Positions 1 through 8,500 of a stretch of DNA of 64,000 nt are shown here, one piece after another. Position 1 is the first letter of the stretch, and each line of letters begins with the position of its first letter. Made by a program: the position numbers and the translations under genes. The notes beneath the pieces were generated by a model, which was not told the DNA's origin, made no database searches, and saw only the letters and a program-made list of their open reading frames with translations. The stretch lies in the NCBI RefSeq assembly GCF_000407145.1, contig NZ_KE136475.1:310001-374000 (forward strand). The letters run 5' to 3'. Origin of the DNA: Enterococcus caccae ATCC BAA-1240. Lineage in GTDB: Bacteria > Bacillota > Bacilli > Lactobacillales > Enterococcaceae.

Positions 1-458
1 TGAATAGTATGAAGCAGACGAATATTTTAGAGCATATTTCGTATTATTCAACAGAAATGGATGTTTATGGACAATCAATTGAAAATAATATTTTGTTTAA
101 CGTCTTTAATCCGAAAAACAAAATGGATGAACCTTTGAATCCAGAATATTTTGATCAGATGAATGTAGAACAAACGATAGATAGTTTAGTTACATCTTCG
201 GGCAGAAACATTTCTCAAGGCCAAAAACAAAAGTTACTTTTGTTACGAACATTGAATAAAGAAGCAGATATTTATATATTTGATGAGCCAACAGGAAATT
301 TGGATCAAGAGACTAAGCAGTCCTTTATGAGTATCGTTCAAGCATTGGTGAAAGATAAGAAGAAAATCGTTCTTATCATTACTCATGATGAAAACATTAT
401 AGAACAAGCAGATAAAACGTATACTTTGAAAGAAGGTGAAGCAAGTGAAAATGGATAA
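1..458 (+). CDS. Peptide/bacteriocin-type ABC exporter, C-terminal nucleotide-binding domain (5' truncated by window edge)
   Basis: The frame is open to the left edge (codons before the first Met are sense), so this is the 3' end of a longer gene. Visible elements are a Q-loop region (ISYYSTEMDVYGQSIENNI), a degenerate signature (ISQGQKQK in place of LSGGQ), Walker B with D-loop (DIYIFDEPTGNLD) and the H-loop (ITHD). The Q-loop to signature spacing resembles exporters that carry a fused membrane domain. The next two genes encode thioredoxin-like proteins and overlap or follow closely, which is the arrangement of bacteriocin or disulfide-peptide export loci. Exporter function is inferred; the substrate gene is not in the window. 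Confidence 0.8.
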   Translation, partial: NSMKQTNILEHISYYSTEMDVYGQSIENNILFNVFNPKNKMDEPLNPEYFDQMNVEQTIDSLVTSSGRNISQGQKQKLLLLRTLNKEADIYIFDEPTGNLDQETKQSFMSIVQALVKDKKKIVLIITHDENIIEQADKTYTLKEGEASENG

Positions 459-858
459 GAAAAAAATAACGCTACTATTTGTCTTATTATTTGTCTTATC
501 TTTTTTTATCTATAAAAATATTATTGTAGAAACAAGTGCTGCTGGATTTGAGGAACCTACGATTGAAGAACTAACTAAACAAATCGAAGAGAAAGAAACC
601 GTGTTGATCTATTATTCAGCACAAGAGTGTCTAGCCTGTCAGATATTCACGCCAATCTTAAAAGACAAGACAAGCGCTTTGAATATACCTGTTTATCAAA
701 TAGACGCAGCCAATACTAAGAATTTAACATTTGTAAGTAAATATAACTTGATGGTTACACCAACACTAGTACTATTTAAAGAGGGAAAAATAACGAGGCA
801 AGAAGGTGCACTTGAAAAAGATGAATTAGAAAAGTTATTGGTAGAATGGGATGTATAA
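451..858 (+). CDS. Membrane-anchored thioredoxin-like protein (CxxC)
   Basis: About 135 residues: a short basic N-terminus, one hydrophobic segment (about residues 6-23), then a thioredoxin fold. The redox pair is CLAC (a CxxC) and the cis-proline loop is VTPTLVLFKEG, both in the usual order. The start overlaps the exporter stop by 8 bases, so the two are translationally coupled. GTG codons at 436 and 445 are alternatives; ATG 451 is preferred because AAGGTGA at 433-439 lies at a good distance. Likely role: extracytoplasmic disulfide formation or reduction for an exported peptide (inference from neighbours). Confidence 0.75.
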   Translation: MDKKKITLLFVLLFVLSFFIYKNIIVETSAAGFEEPTIEELTKQIEEKETVLIYYSAQECLACQIFTPILKDKTSALNIPVYQIDAANTKNLTFVSKYNLMVTPTLVLFKEGKITRQEGALEKDELEKLLVEWDV

Positions 859-874
859 AGGAGTTTGAACAAAA

Positions 875-1387
875 ATGAAAAAATATTGGTATGTAATAAC
901 TTCAGTAATCGCTGTTTTAGGATGTTTCTTATACCAGTTTGGTATCCGGGCAGAGTTAGCGACTCAAAAAGAAAAATTGATAGCAGAACAAAAAAAATAT
1001 CCAGAAATTTATGACGTACTAAATTCGATGACCATAGAAAATTTTGAAAACGAAGTGAGTGAAAAGAAAGAGTTGATTGTATATGTAGGTAGACCAACTT
1101 GTCAGGATTGTACTGAATTTGAACCCAAACTAATAGAAATGCTGAAAAAATACGAGTTGCAAGATAAAGTAGAGTATTTAAATGTAGCACAAATTCGAAA
1201 GGATGAGAGGGATTGGGAAAATTTCAAAGCAAAATATCACGTTGAATATACACCGGCTATTGTGAATTTTAAAGAAGGTAAACTTGTTACAATGGTAAAC
1301 TGGACCCCAGAGAAAGGCACTGAGATGGAACAATTTGACAATTATCTGAATAATCTAAAGAAACAGTTGCTTGTTTCTCATATCTAA
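875..1387 (+). CDS. Thioredoxin-like bacteriocin accessory protein (PedC/BrcD type)
   Basis: A 170-residue protein with an N-terminal membrane anchor (about 5-22), a helical linker, then a thioredoxin domain with the CxxC pair CQDC near residue 77 and a cis-Pro motif (YTPAIVNFKEG). Members of the PedC/BrcD family form the disulfide bonds of class IIa bacteriocins outside the membrane; length and layout agree. It follows the other thioredoxin-like gene by 16 bases behind a clear AAGGAG site. Two non-identical copies side by side suggest division of labour or a redox relay. No bacteriocin precursor is visible in the window. Confidence 0.75.
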   Translation: MKKYWYVITSVIAVLGCFLYQFGIRAELATQKEKLIAEQKKYPEIYDVLNSMTIENFENEVSEKKELIVYVGRPTCQDCTEFEPKLIEMLKKYELQDKVEYLNVAQIRKDERDWENFKAKYHVEYTPAIVNFKEGKLVTMVNWTPEKGTEMEQFDNYLNNLKKQLLVSHI

Positions 1388-1710
1388 TTTGTATTATAAA
1401 AGAATTATGTCCCTTTTACTTTATGCTTAAAGAGAACATGGTTCTTTTTTTTATTTTTTTAAGACGATTTGTACTTCTTGTTACTTTAAAATAAAAGAGC
1501 AGGTATAATAAAGTTACGGACGGATTATACTGATTATGATTGTGTATCAAGATATATATAGGGAAAAGGGTTGACAGAAGTAAAGTATAAGAGCAGGAAT
1601 GGCAACGTGTTCCATCAATATGAAAAGAGAGGGATTAGATTTTAAGAAACTACGGATAAGTTAACCTATAATAACATATAAAAAATAACCGAAACAAATG
1701 GAGGGACTAA
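1388..1710. other. Intergenic region
   Basis: Apart from the terminator at 1430-1460 I see no gene. A TTGACA at 1571-1576 lacks a good -10 at the right distance. A 14-codon frame beginning near 1620 has no support. Confidence 0.4.
1430..1460 (+). terminator. Intrinsic terminator after the thioredoxin genes
   Basis: Short stem AGAAC/GTTCT with a 3-base loop, followed by a long T-rich tail (TTTTTTTTATTTTTTT). Marks the end of the exporter operon. Confidence 0.65.
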
Positions 1711-2175
1711 ATGACAATCCAAATAGAAAGAGTAGCAACAACTCATCCAGATTTATTCTCTTTAATCCAAGAATTAAATGATTTCTTTAATAAAGAATGG
1801 GGACTCGAAGTTGCTGAAGGCTATCAAAATCATCATAATCTAGCTGAAATGGTATGCGCAGTTGTGGCTTACGAGGATCAGGTTGCAGTTGGATGTGGCT
1901 GTTGGAAACTTCTAGATGAGCAAACGCCAGAAATAAAACGAATGTATGTCAAAGAAGCGAGTAGGGGGAACGGCGCTGCTGGAAAAATTATCCAAGCGTT
2001 AGAAGTAGATATACAAGAACAAGGGTATCAGCAAGCCGTTTTAGAAACGGGGAAAGATATGTTAGATGCTATTCACTTTTATGAACGACATGGGTATCAG
2101 ATTGTTCCAAATTATGGTGAGTTTATTGGTGATGAGTTATGTATTTGTATGAAGAAAGAGTTTAAGCGTAAATGA
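1711..2175 (+). CDS. GNAT-family N-acetyltransferase
   Basis: A 154-residue single-domain acetyltransferase. The acetyl-CoA binding motif A is visible as EIKRMYVKEASRGNGAAGKII (R/Q-x-x-G-x-G/A loop about residues 89-92), and motif B as the C-terminal FYERHGYQIV. GNAT enzymes transfer acetyl from acetyl-CoA to amines; the substrate cannot be read from sequence. Start supported by GGAGGG about 6 bases upstream. It is monocistronic. Confidence 0.85.
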   Translation: MTIQIERVATTHPDLFSLIQELNDFFNKEWGLEVAEGYQNHHNLAEMVCAVVAYEDQVAVGCGCWKLLDEQTPEIKRMYVKEASRGNGAAGKIIQALEVDIQEQGYQQAVLETGKDMLDAIHFYERHGYQIVPNYGEFIGDELCICMKKEFKRK

Positions 2176-2316
2176 AACTCTATTTTTTCTAATATTCTAC
2201 AGACACAATTAAAGAGACGGTATTTTACGAATACGTTGGACTAATGATCGTATTTATTGCATTTTAATTCAAGAAATCTATAATACTTATGAGATGTTAA
2301 GTTAAATATAGGGGGA

Positions 2317-3540
2317 ATGGGTGTGGAGGAAAACAAATATAGTATAACGTTACCTGAAAGGATAGTAGACGAATTTCATTTAGAAAACGAAGATGAAGTG
2401 ACAGTAAGTATCAAAGATCAAAAAATAGTAATCGAGCCGAAAAAGAAAGCAACTGGAAATCAGACGCTTTCATTGAGATGGTTTTTGATCCCCACAACGG
2501 TGATTAGTCTTTTGTTTTTAGGGTACTTATTTTATACGGATAAAACCCAAATTGCGTTGGTTGGAGCATATTCAATTGCAAATTTTGTTCTATCTTTTGG
2601 CGTATTAAGTGGGGTTTTCAGCTTTTTATTCTTTTTTATTAAGGGAAAGAGAAATCAAATTACAACGCAATCTAAGGATATTTATTGGCGGAACTTTCCG
2701 ACAATCTTACTTTCATTTATTGTGATTTTAGTGTTTGCTTTACTTGTTTTTTTCAAAGTGATTGGGTTGGTTTTTATTGGTGCTACGTTTGACCGCTATA
2801 CAGCTACCTTGTTATTTTTTGTATTTGTGGGTTTAGTCAACTATTTTATGATTTATTCTGCATTGTCGATCACGCCAGCTAAACTGACAAATCTGTTGAT
2901 TTTTGTGATTATTGGCGGGGTCTTGCTTGCCATGATCACCAATAAAGACTATCAATGGTGGCAATTTAACTTTAGCTTTTTAGGAACGATCGAAGCCAAA
3001 AGCAGCTGGCAATTTAATTTGACATTGATGTTTTCTTCATTATTGATGGTAGCACTGATTGATGGCTTATTCGTGGAATTACAAAAAGCAATTCCACATA
3101 GTAAACGACTAACGATTTTACGGATTTTATTAACGCTGACTGCATTAGATCTAGGTGCTGTTGGGTTATTTCCTTATACCGAAACGGGTCCATTTCAAGG
3201 TGTTCATAATCAAGTTGCAGGTTATTTAGTATACTTGATTGTAATTTTGATTGTTGGGATCAAATGGCTTTTACCGAATGTAACGAAAGAATTTTTATCG
3301 ATTTCTTATATGATTGCAGCAACATTAGTAGTGGTAGTAGTGCTATTTCAATGGACTAGTTACCTCTCGCTGACAGCATTTGAATTATTATCATTCATGT
3401 TAGCATTCAGCTGGGTGATTTTACTTCTTCAAAACTTGCAGAAAATGGCGCAAAACGTTAATACTACATTTCAAGTGAAGGTTAAGCTGAATCATGATAA
3501 TGATGAGGATAAGATAGAAACGGTTACGCCAGAGAAATAA
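2317..3540 (+). CDS. AbrB/SpoVT-domain polytopic membrane protein (DUF998-like)
   Basis: About 407 residues. Residues 6-44 form a swapped-hairpin AbrB/MazE-type domain (KYSITLPERIVDEFHL...VTVSIKDQKIVIEPKK), followed by about ten hydrophobic segments spread from residue 49 to 380 and a charged C-tail. The PYTETGPFQGVHNQVAG stretch recalls DUF998 proteins. Joining a DNA-binding fold to a membrane body suggests a membrane-tethered regulator, or an AbrB fold used for dimerisation; neither is shown. The in-frame GTG at 2323 sits at better spacing from AGGGGG (2309-2314) than ATG 2317 and may be the true start. No partner gene is adjacent. Confidence 0.7.
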   Translation: MGVEENKYSITLPERIVDEFHLENEDEVTVSIKDQKIVIEPKKKATGNQTLSLRWFLIPTTVISLLFLGYLFYTDKTQIALVGAYSIANFVLSFGVLSGVFSFLFFFIKGKRNQITTQSKDIYWRNFPTILLSFIVILVFALLVFFKVIGLVFIGATFDRYTATLLFFVFVGLVNYFMIYSALSITPAKLTNLLIFVIIGGVLLAMITNKDYQWWQFNFSFLGTIEAKSSWQFNLTLMFSSLLMVALIDGLFVELQKAIPHSKRLTILRILLTLTALDLGAVGLFPYTETGPFQGVHNQVAGYLVYLIVILIVGIKWLLPNVTKEFLSISYMIAATLVVVVVLFQWTSYLSLTAFELLSFMLAFSWVILLLQNLQKMAQNVNTTFQVKVKLNHDNDEDKIETVTPEK

Positions 3541-3581
3541 TAAAGGATGATTGATGATCCGACTATTTGTTCAGATTTCAT

Positions 3582-3625
3582 GTGACTGGGATGTAACTCA
3601 TAGAGTGATATCCCAGTCACTTTTC
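3582..3625. terminator. Bidirectional terminator between convergent genes
   Basis: Perfect 11-base arms GTGACTGGGAT / ATCCCAGTCAC (3582-3592 and 3610-3620) with TTTTC after. Serves the AbrB-membrane gene and the leftward sce7725 operon. Confidence 0.85.
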
Positions 3626-4485
3626 TACGAATGATCAAGATATCGAGACATTAGTTCCATGTGATGCATCACAGCCGCTTTTCTCATAACCCCCATACCA
3701 GGAAATTTACCTTGTGAAACTGCTTCAAGTAATAATTCAAGCCCTAAGGTTATGGTTTGACCACATAATTTATTTTTCCACTTGTTTACTTCTTCCATGA
3801 GTTCAAAGAACTTGTCTTTTTGTGTCGGAGCTTCTTCACTTGAAAGAAAATGATGGATCCGCAATCGATTATGTTCAAAATAGACCAGATGCAAGCTCAA
3901 AATCTTTGAAGGATAACGCTGTTCGTAGTAAATGCGACTATCAATAGAAAAATCACTAAACCCGATAAAGCCGCTTTTTTGAAAGGTCAAATGAGTATCT
4001 GAGAAAAATTCATCAGGACATTCTTGATAAAAATTTGATTTAGGTAGTCTGGTAAAAACATCTTCTGAAAGAATTTTTTTCCCTTTGACTTTTTGTAATA
4101 ATCGGAACTCTTTTGGAATCAACACGTTTGTTTGATTCGATTGCCAATCGCTCTCAAGTACGGGCGTTGAATTTCTGATCACAAACAATTGAGGTTCTTG
4201 ACTTAATGTTTCAATCGGTTGTTCAACGATCAAAGCTTTATTTAACGAAAGTGAGTTGAGGTAAAGAAATCCATCTTCGGTTAAAAAATCACCAGCTTGA
4301 GGGTTTTGAATCAGATAAAAAGGGTGATTTTCCTGTTGAAATACATGAATGAATTTTTTTAATGCATTGGAATTTTTGACAGGTTCAATAATCGGTAGTA
4401 TCTGGGATGATAAGCATTTTTGCTCAACAAGTGTGGTCAAGGCGAATAGGTCAAATTGTTTACCACGAAAATAAGGATAATACAT
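3625..4485 (-). CDS. sce7725 family protein
   Basis: A 286-residue protein opening with MYYPYFRGKQFDLFAL and an early ILPIIEPVK motif, features I associate with the sce7725 family. That family is related to the phage T4 beta-protein type (PF14350) and is usually found beside a nuclease-like partner. It has no signal peptide or membrane segment, so it is cytoplasmic. Its start codon overlaps the stop of the upstream gene (TAATG), so the two are one translational unit. Function is not established; a defence or DNA-damage role is inference from the partner and promoter. Confidence 0.65.
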   Translation of the reverse strand: MYYPYFRGKQFDLFALTTLVEQKCLSSQILPIIEPVKNSNALKKFIHVFQQENHPFYLIQNPQAGDFLTEDGFLYLNSLSLNKALIVEQPIETLSQEPQLFVIRNSTPVLESDWQSNQTNVLIPKEFRLLQKVKGKKILSEDVFTRLPKSNFYQECPDEFFSDTHLTFQKSGFIGFSDFSIDSRIYYEQRYPSKILSLHLVYFEHNRLRIHHFLSSEEAPTQKDKFFELMEEVNKWKNKLCGQTITLGLELLLEAVSQGKFPGMGVMRKAAVMHHMELMSRYLDHS

Positions 4486-5156
4486 TATTTTTCCTCCAAA
4501 AGACGATGCTCTAATTGAAGATAAGCTTCACGTGTTGCATCTAATTCACTTTTTAAAGCTTCGACTGCTTGATCGCAGATGTCCTCTACGAAACGATCAT
4601 AAAAATTTATTCCACCGCCAAACAAATCATAATCAGGTTGTCTTTTTTTTAATTCTTTATACAGTTGATCCGTTGAAAATACTCTTAAACCTCTAGCTGT
4701 TTGCTTTGCTTTCCCTACTTCTCGAGCTTGAGCTGTAATCAAACGAAAAAGTAATTCTTGTTCATTGACTAAAAGTTCTTGTCGTTGTGGCTTTTTCTCT
4801 ATCGAAAGATAGCCTGGGAGCATTTGATTTTCTGTAGGGAGATAGTGATGATAGACCATTACACCGATATGGTCGGGAATATCTTCTTTTATTTTTGCAA
4901 AAAGGGCTGCTGGTAGTACAAAATAATTGTAATTGCCGATGAATGAAAGTTTTGCTTTTGAACGAAAATCTGCTTTACTGGCTTTCAATTCATAACAGCG
5001 CCATTCAAACCGATTCTCTGCAGTCAATCGGCAACTCAACGTATCAACAATTCCTTGATCTGCTGGCATGGTCACTTCTTCTACCACAATATCACTATTT
5101 TCTCGACAATAATAATAGAGTACTTCTTCCATCTGGGATGTTAATGATGTTTTCAT
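4485..5156 (-). CDS. PD-(D/E)XK-like (MmcB-like) putative nuclease, partner of sce7725
   Basis: A 223-residue cytoplasmic protein. Around residues 36-75 it shows the core of a PD-(D/E)XK fold: an aspartate in IVDTLSCRL, then CYELKASKADF (E-x-K) and a YNYFVLPAALF strand-helix. The string resembles alphaproteobacterial MmcB, an SOS-induced protein for mitomycin resistance whose motif is ExKxSxxDF followed by FAVP. The C-terminal half is helical and charged and may contact the partner. It is the first gene of the leftward operon, with an AAGGAG site, and a probable LexA box lies in its promoter. Nuclease assignment is by motif only. Confidence 0.6.
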   Translation of the reverse strand: MKTSLTSQMEEVLYYYCRENSDIVVEEVTMPADQGIVDTLSCRLTAENRFEWRCYELKASKADFRSKAKLSFIGNYNYFVLPAALFAKIKEDIPDHIGVMVYHHYLPTENQMLPGYLSIEKKPQRQELLVNEQELLFRLITAQAREVGKAKQTARGLRVFSTDQLYKELKKRQPDYDLFGGGINFYDRFVEDICDQAVEALKSELDATREAYLQLEHRLLEEK

Positions 5157-5182
5157 GTCGAACTCCTTTTTTGTTTTATTCT

Positions 5183-5201
5183 ACTATAAAACGTATGTTC
5201 G
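5183..5201 (-). promoter_or_regulatory. Probable LexA (SOS) box overlapping the -10 of the nuclease/sce7725 operon
   Basis: Read on the minus strand, GAACATACGTTT (plus 5189-5200, preceded by C) matches the Gram-positive LexA consensus GAACATATGTTC at 10 of 12 positions. A -10 element TATAGT lies directly next to it (plus 5183-5188). Position between -35 and -10 is the classic repressor site. LexA binding is inferred. Confidence 0.55.
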
Positions 5202-5533
5202 TAAAAATAAAGTGCTTTTTGTTTTTTTAATGAAATTATACAAATAAATATTTGAAGGAAAAACATCGTTGTTAAACAAAAATAGTTGTATAAAAATGAT
5301 ATTCATTAGTGTGATTAAAAATATATTTTTAGAATTTAGTCGATTTTAATGAGAGGGATAGAACTAGTTAAGAAGAAGTAAGCATTTATATTAGGAGTGG
5401 AATGCTGCTATTACTAGTGATAACAACAGATATGTTTTTATTTTTTATTAAATCAGAAAAAAATAATCATAATAAAATTAAAAAAAGTATATGATGGAAT
5501 TATATAAAAATAGTATGGTGGAGGAGTATGTTC
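5202..5533. other. AT-rich intergenic region upstream of the Ig-repeat surface protein
   Basis: No gene seen. It must contain the promoter of the rightward surface-protein gene but I cannot pick a convincing -35/-10 pair. The GGTGGAGGAG at 5517-5526 is the ribosome binding site of that gene. Confidence 0.4.
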
Positions 5534-8500
5534 ATGAAAAAAAGAAAACTACATATATTTATGCTTGCAGTAATACTCACGCAGAGTTTTGGTTCAACTG
5601 TAAGTGCTTTTGCGACGACTACTAACAACATAGATGAAAATTCTCTACAAAAACAGTCAGCTGATGGACAAACATCCATCAATTCAGAAACCAATTTATC
5701 TGATGAAAAGTTGGAACAATCGACTGAAGCAAGTATAGTGCCAAAAGATGATGTTTCAACTATGGAGCAAGACAAGAGATCAACGGAAGCAACTGAACAG
5801 TCAAATATAGACAGTACACTACTTCCTGAGATGAAAAAAGCACAACGGAACGCAACAATTGAAGATGAGATTCTAACAAAGATGACGCTTACGGATATGG
5901 ACGGAATTGAATATAGTCAGACGGATGTAAATCGAGTATTGAATGCAACACCAGTAACAGCAAAGATGAATTTTGTGATAGAAGACAAAGATTATGCACC
6001 AGGTTCAGTGTATAAGGTGGAGTTACCGAATCATTTGGGGTATTCAGATGTTGATGGTGAAGTAGCAAATATCGGTGCCAGTTGGGCTGTTGACGCTCAA
6101 AATAAAATGTTGACGATTACGTTTAATCAGCGAGTTACTGAAACCCAATTTAATTTAGACTTAAAAAGTTATGTACACACAGATGGAGAGCCATTAGTAA
6201 CCATAAAAACACCTGGACAAACAATGAATCAGTATAACTTTGATTTGTATGAAGAAGTTTCGCCAATTGAGTACGAAGAAACCGTGAATAATTACGGAGT
6301 CAAAGGAAGTATCTATTATAATTTGGATAGAGCGCTATCTGGCAGTCAAACATTAGAATTGTTAATGTTAGATGCACCAGACGCAAAATTCTACAAGACA
6401 TCTAAAGAACCGATTAGTGTTTTTTCATATGATGTGGATATTAATGGGAGTGTGATCGAAGAGTCGAAACAACCATTAGAAAAGGACAAAGAGTATACAA
6501 TTAGTGAAGACACCGCATCCCGACTAGCAATTACGATTACAAATATGGACAAGCAAAAAGCGTATGTTGTATCGGTTGATCGGACCGTAGCGTTGGAGAG
6601 TGTTTCAGATTATTCGTATAGTTTTTACAATCGATATCCTACGACAAAATTAGGATCAGTCAGTTTAAATAGAACAACTGCACCTTCTGGTGGTCTTGAG
6701 TTTATTGCCAAAACAAGCAAAGATCAAAAGTCATTAAAAGAAGTAAGTTTAAGTTGGTTTCAAAGTGCAAACTTCCATGAAAAAGGAAATTACTATGTCG
6801 ATATTTACAATATACCGACACAGACTAAAGTAGGGCAACAAATCCTTTTAGAAAGTAAAAATGAACAAGCAATCTCTGAGTATACAATTTCAGCCTCTGA
6901 TGCTGAATACAAAGAAGTTCAAATTACTGATTTTTTTGATGTGCGTAAAGAAAAGAATAAACTGGTTTTAACAGCGACTAAAGACAGTGTATTAAGAATA
7001 AAGGTAGACAAACTACTCATCCCATTTGATCAAAAAGATATTGATATAGCAGTGAGTACACCTGTTGTCGGTGGTGGCAAAGAGATAATGCTTGTATCTG
7101 ATCAATATCTTCAGCCAATTTCGATCATCAATCCCAATAATGTGGAGACTGCTTGGGGAAATTATGATCGAAATGGTGCTTATTTGGGTGATACAACGAT
7201 AGCGATAGAAGGAAGTACTAAAAATCCAGTAAAAAACGCAACAATCAACATTGAACATCCAAATTACTTGCAACTGAGGGCACCTAAAGGGGAGTATGAT
7301 TATTATAAGCTAGATAAAGATTATACGATAACAGCCGTCGAAGGTGGTTCACTGATAAAGTTTACAACGCCAGTCGATCGTTCATTTAATTTGGATCTAG
7401 GATTCAATTATGTGCCGGATAGTTTAGAAAAAAGTCAAAGTATCCCAAGCGACACACTTCCAGTCACGCTGAGTGCTGATGACTATGAAACAGTTGCTAC
7501 CACCGTTAGAACAGGAAGGAAGATGTATTCAGAACGAACGCTGCAAGCCAGTAAAAATCAATTTTTAGTAAACGCAAGAAATGATTCGTTTGATGACTTG
7601 AGTCTAACCACTAAAGTTCCTGCCGGTGTAGATGTGGTTTTTGATATCTATGATGTGTCAAATGACCAAGTGTCATCAATTTATCCACAATATTGGGATC
7701 GAGGGCAATATTTTGATAAACCACTAGCGCCAACTAGTGTAGATTATCCAAAAATAACATTCGATGAAGCTGCTAACAGTTACAAATTTGATTTTGGTAA
7801 AACGGCCAAACGGTACATTATTGAATATAAATATGCCAATGGTTGGATTGATACTAAAACAATCACTATACCTGGAAGTGCTGCTGAACCATTGTATGGC
7901 AACCAGATAATGTCAGCGTCAGTTTCTGTAAATAATGAAGGTGCGGAAATCCTATCAGCCACTCAAACAAGTCATGAGTCGTTGAAAAACGTAACTAAAA
8001 ATGAAGTGAAGACTAAAAACATCAATAATGGGACGCGGAAGGTCAAAAATCCTACCTTCGATATTAAGACAAAAGGAACAACAAATGCTGGAATTGATTT
8101 AAATTCGGTTACGATAACAAATGTCCCTAAAGACGCATATACTATCAAGCAAACCACAACAGGTGCTCAAATTATTTTTGAGGACTATACGTTAATGGAA
8201 AACATCACGATTACCTATAATACAGTTTCCCAAAATGCTGGACAGATTTTTACTGAAACCATCATTAGTGCGGATAATTTAACCCAAATGGCAGAAACTC
8301 GTAAAATAGCTACCACGTCACCGCTTGTGTTGAGGTTTTCTGATGGAGAAGCAGAAGGAGTCGTTTATTTGGCTCAAGTCCAATTTCACACGTATAATGA
8401 AAAAGATCAAACCATAAATATTCCAAATGTTTCTTTTGAATTCGTTGATAATGCGACGAATAATCGGACGGAGTTTATGACCGATCAAGACGGGAAATAT

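Noticed and set aside
696-1190. 164-residue leftward frame over the thioredoxin genes
   Set aside because: Antisense to two well-supported genes, low-complexity Leu/Phe-rich translation, no start signals.
1571-1600. TTGACA as promoter of the GNAT gene
   Set aside because: No acceptable -10 within 15-19 bases.
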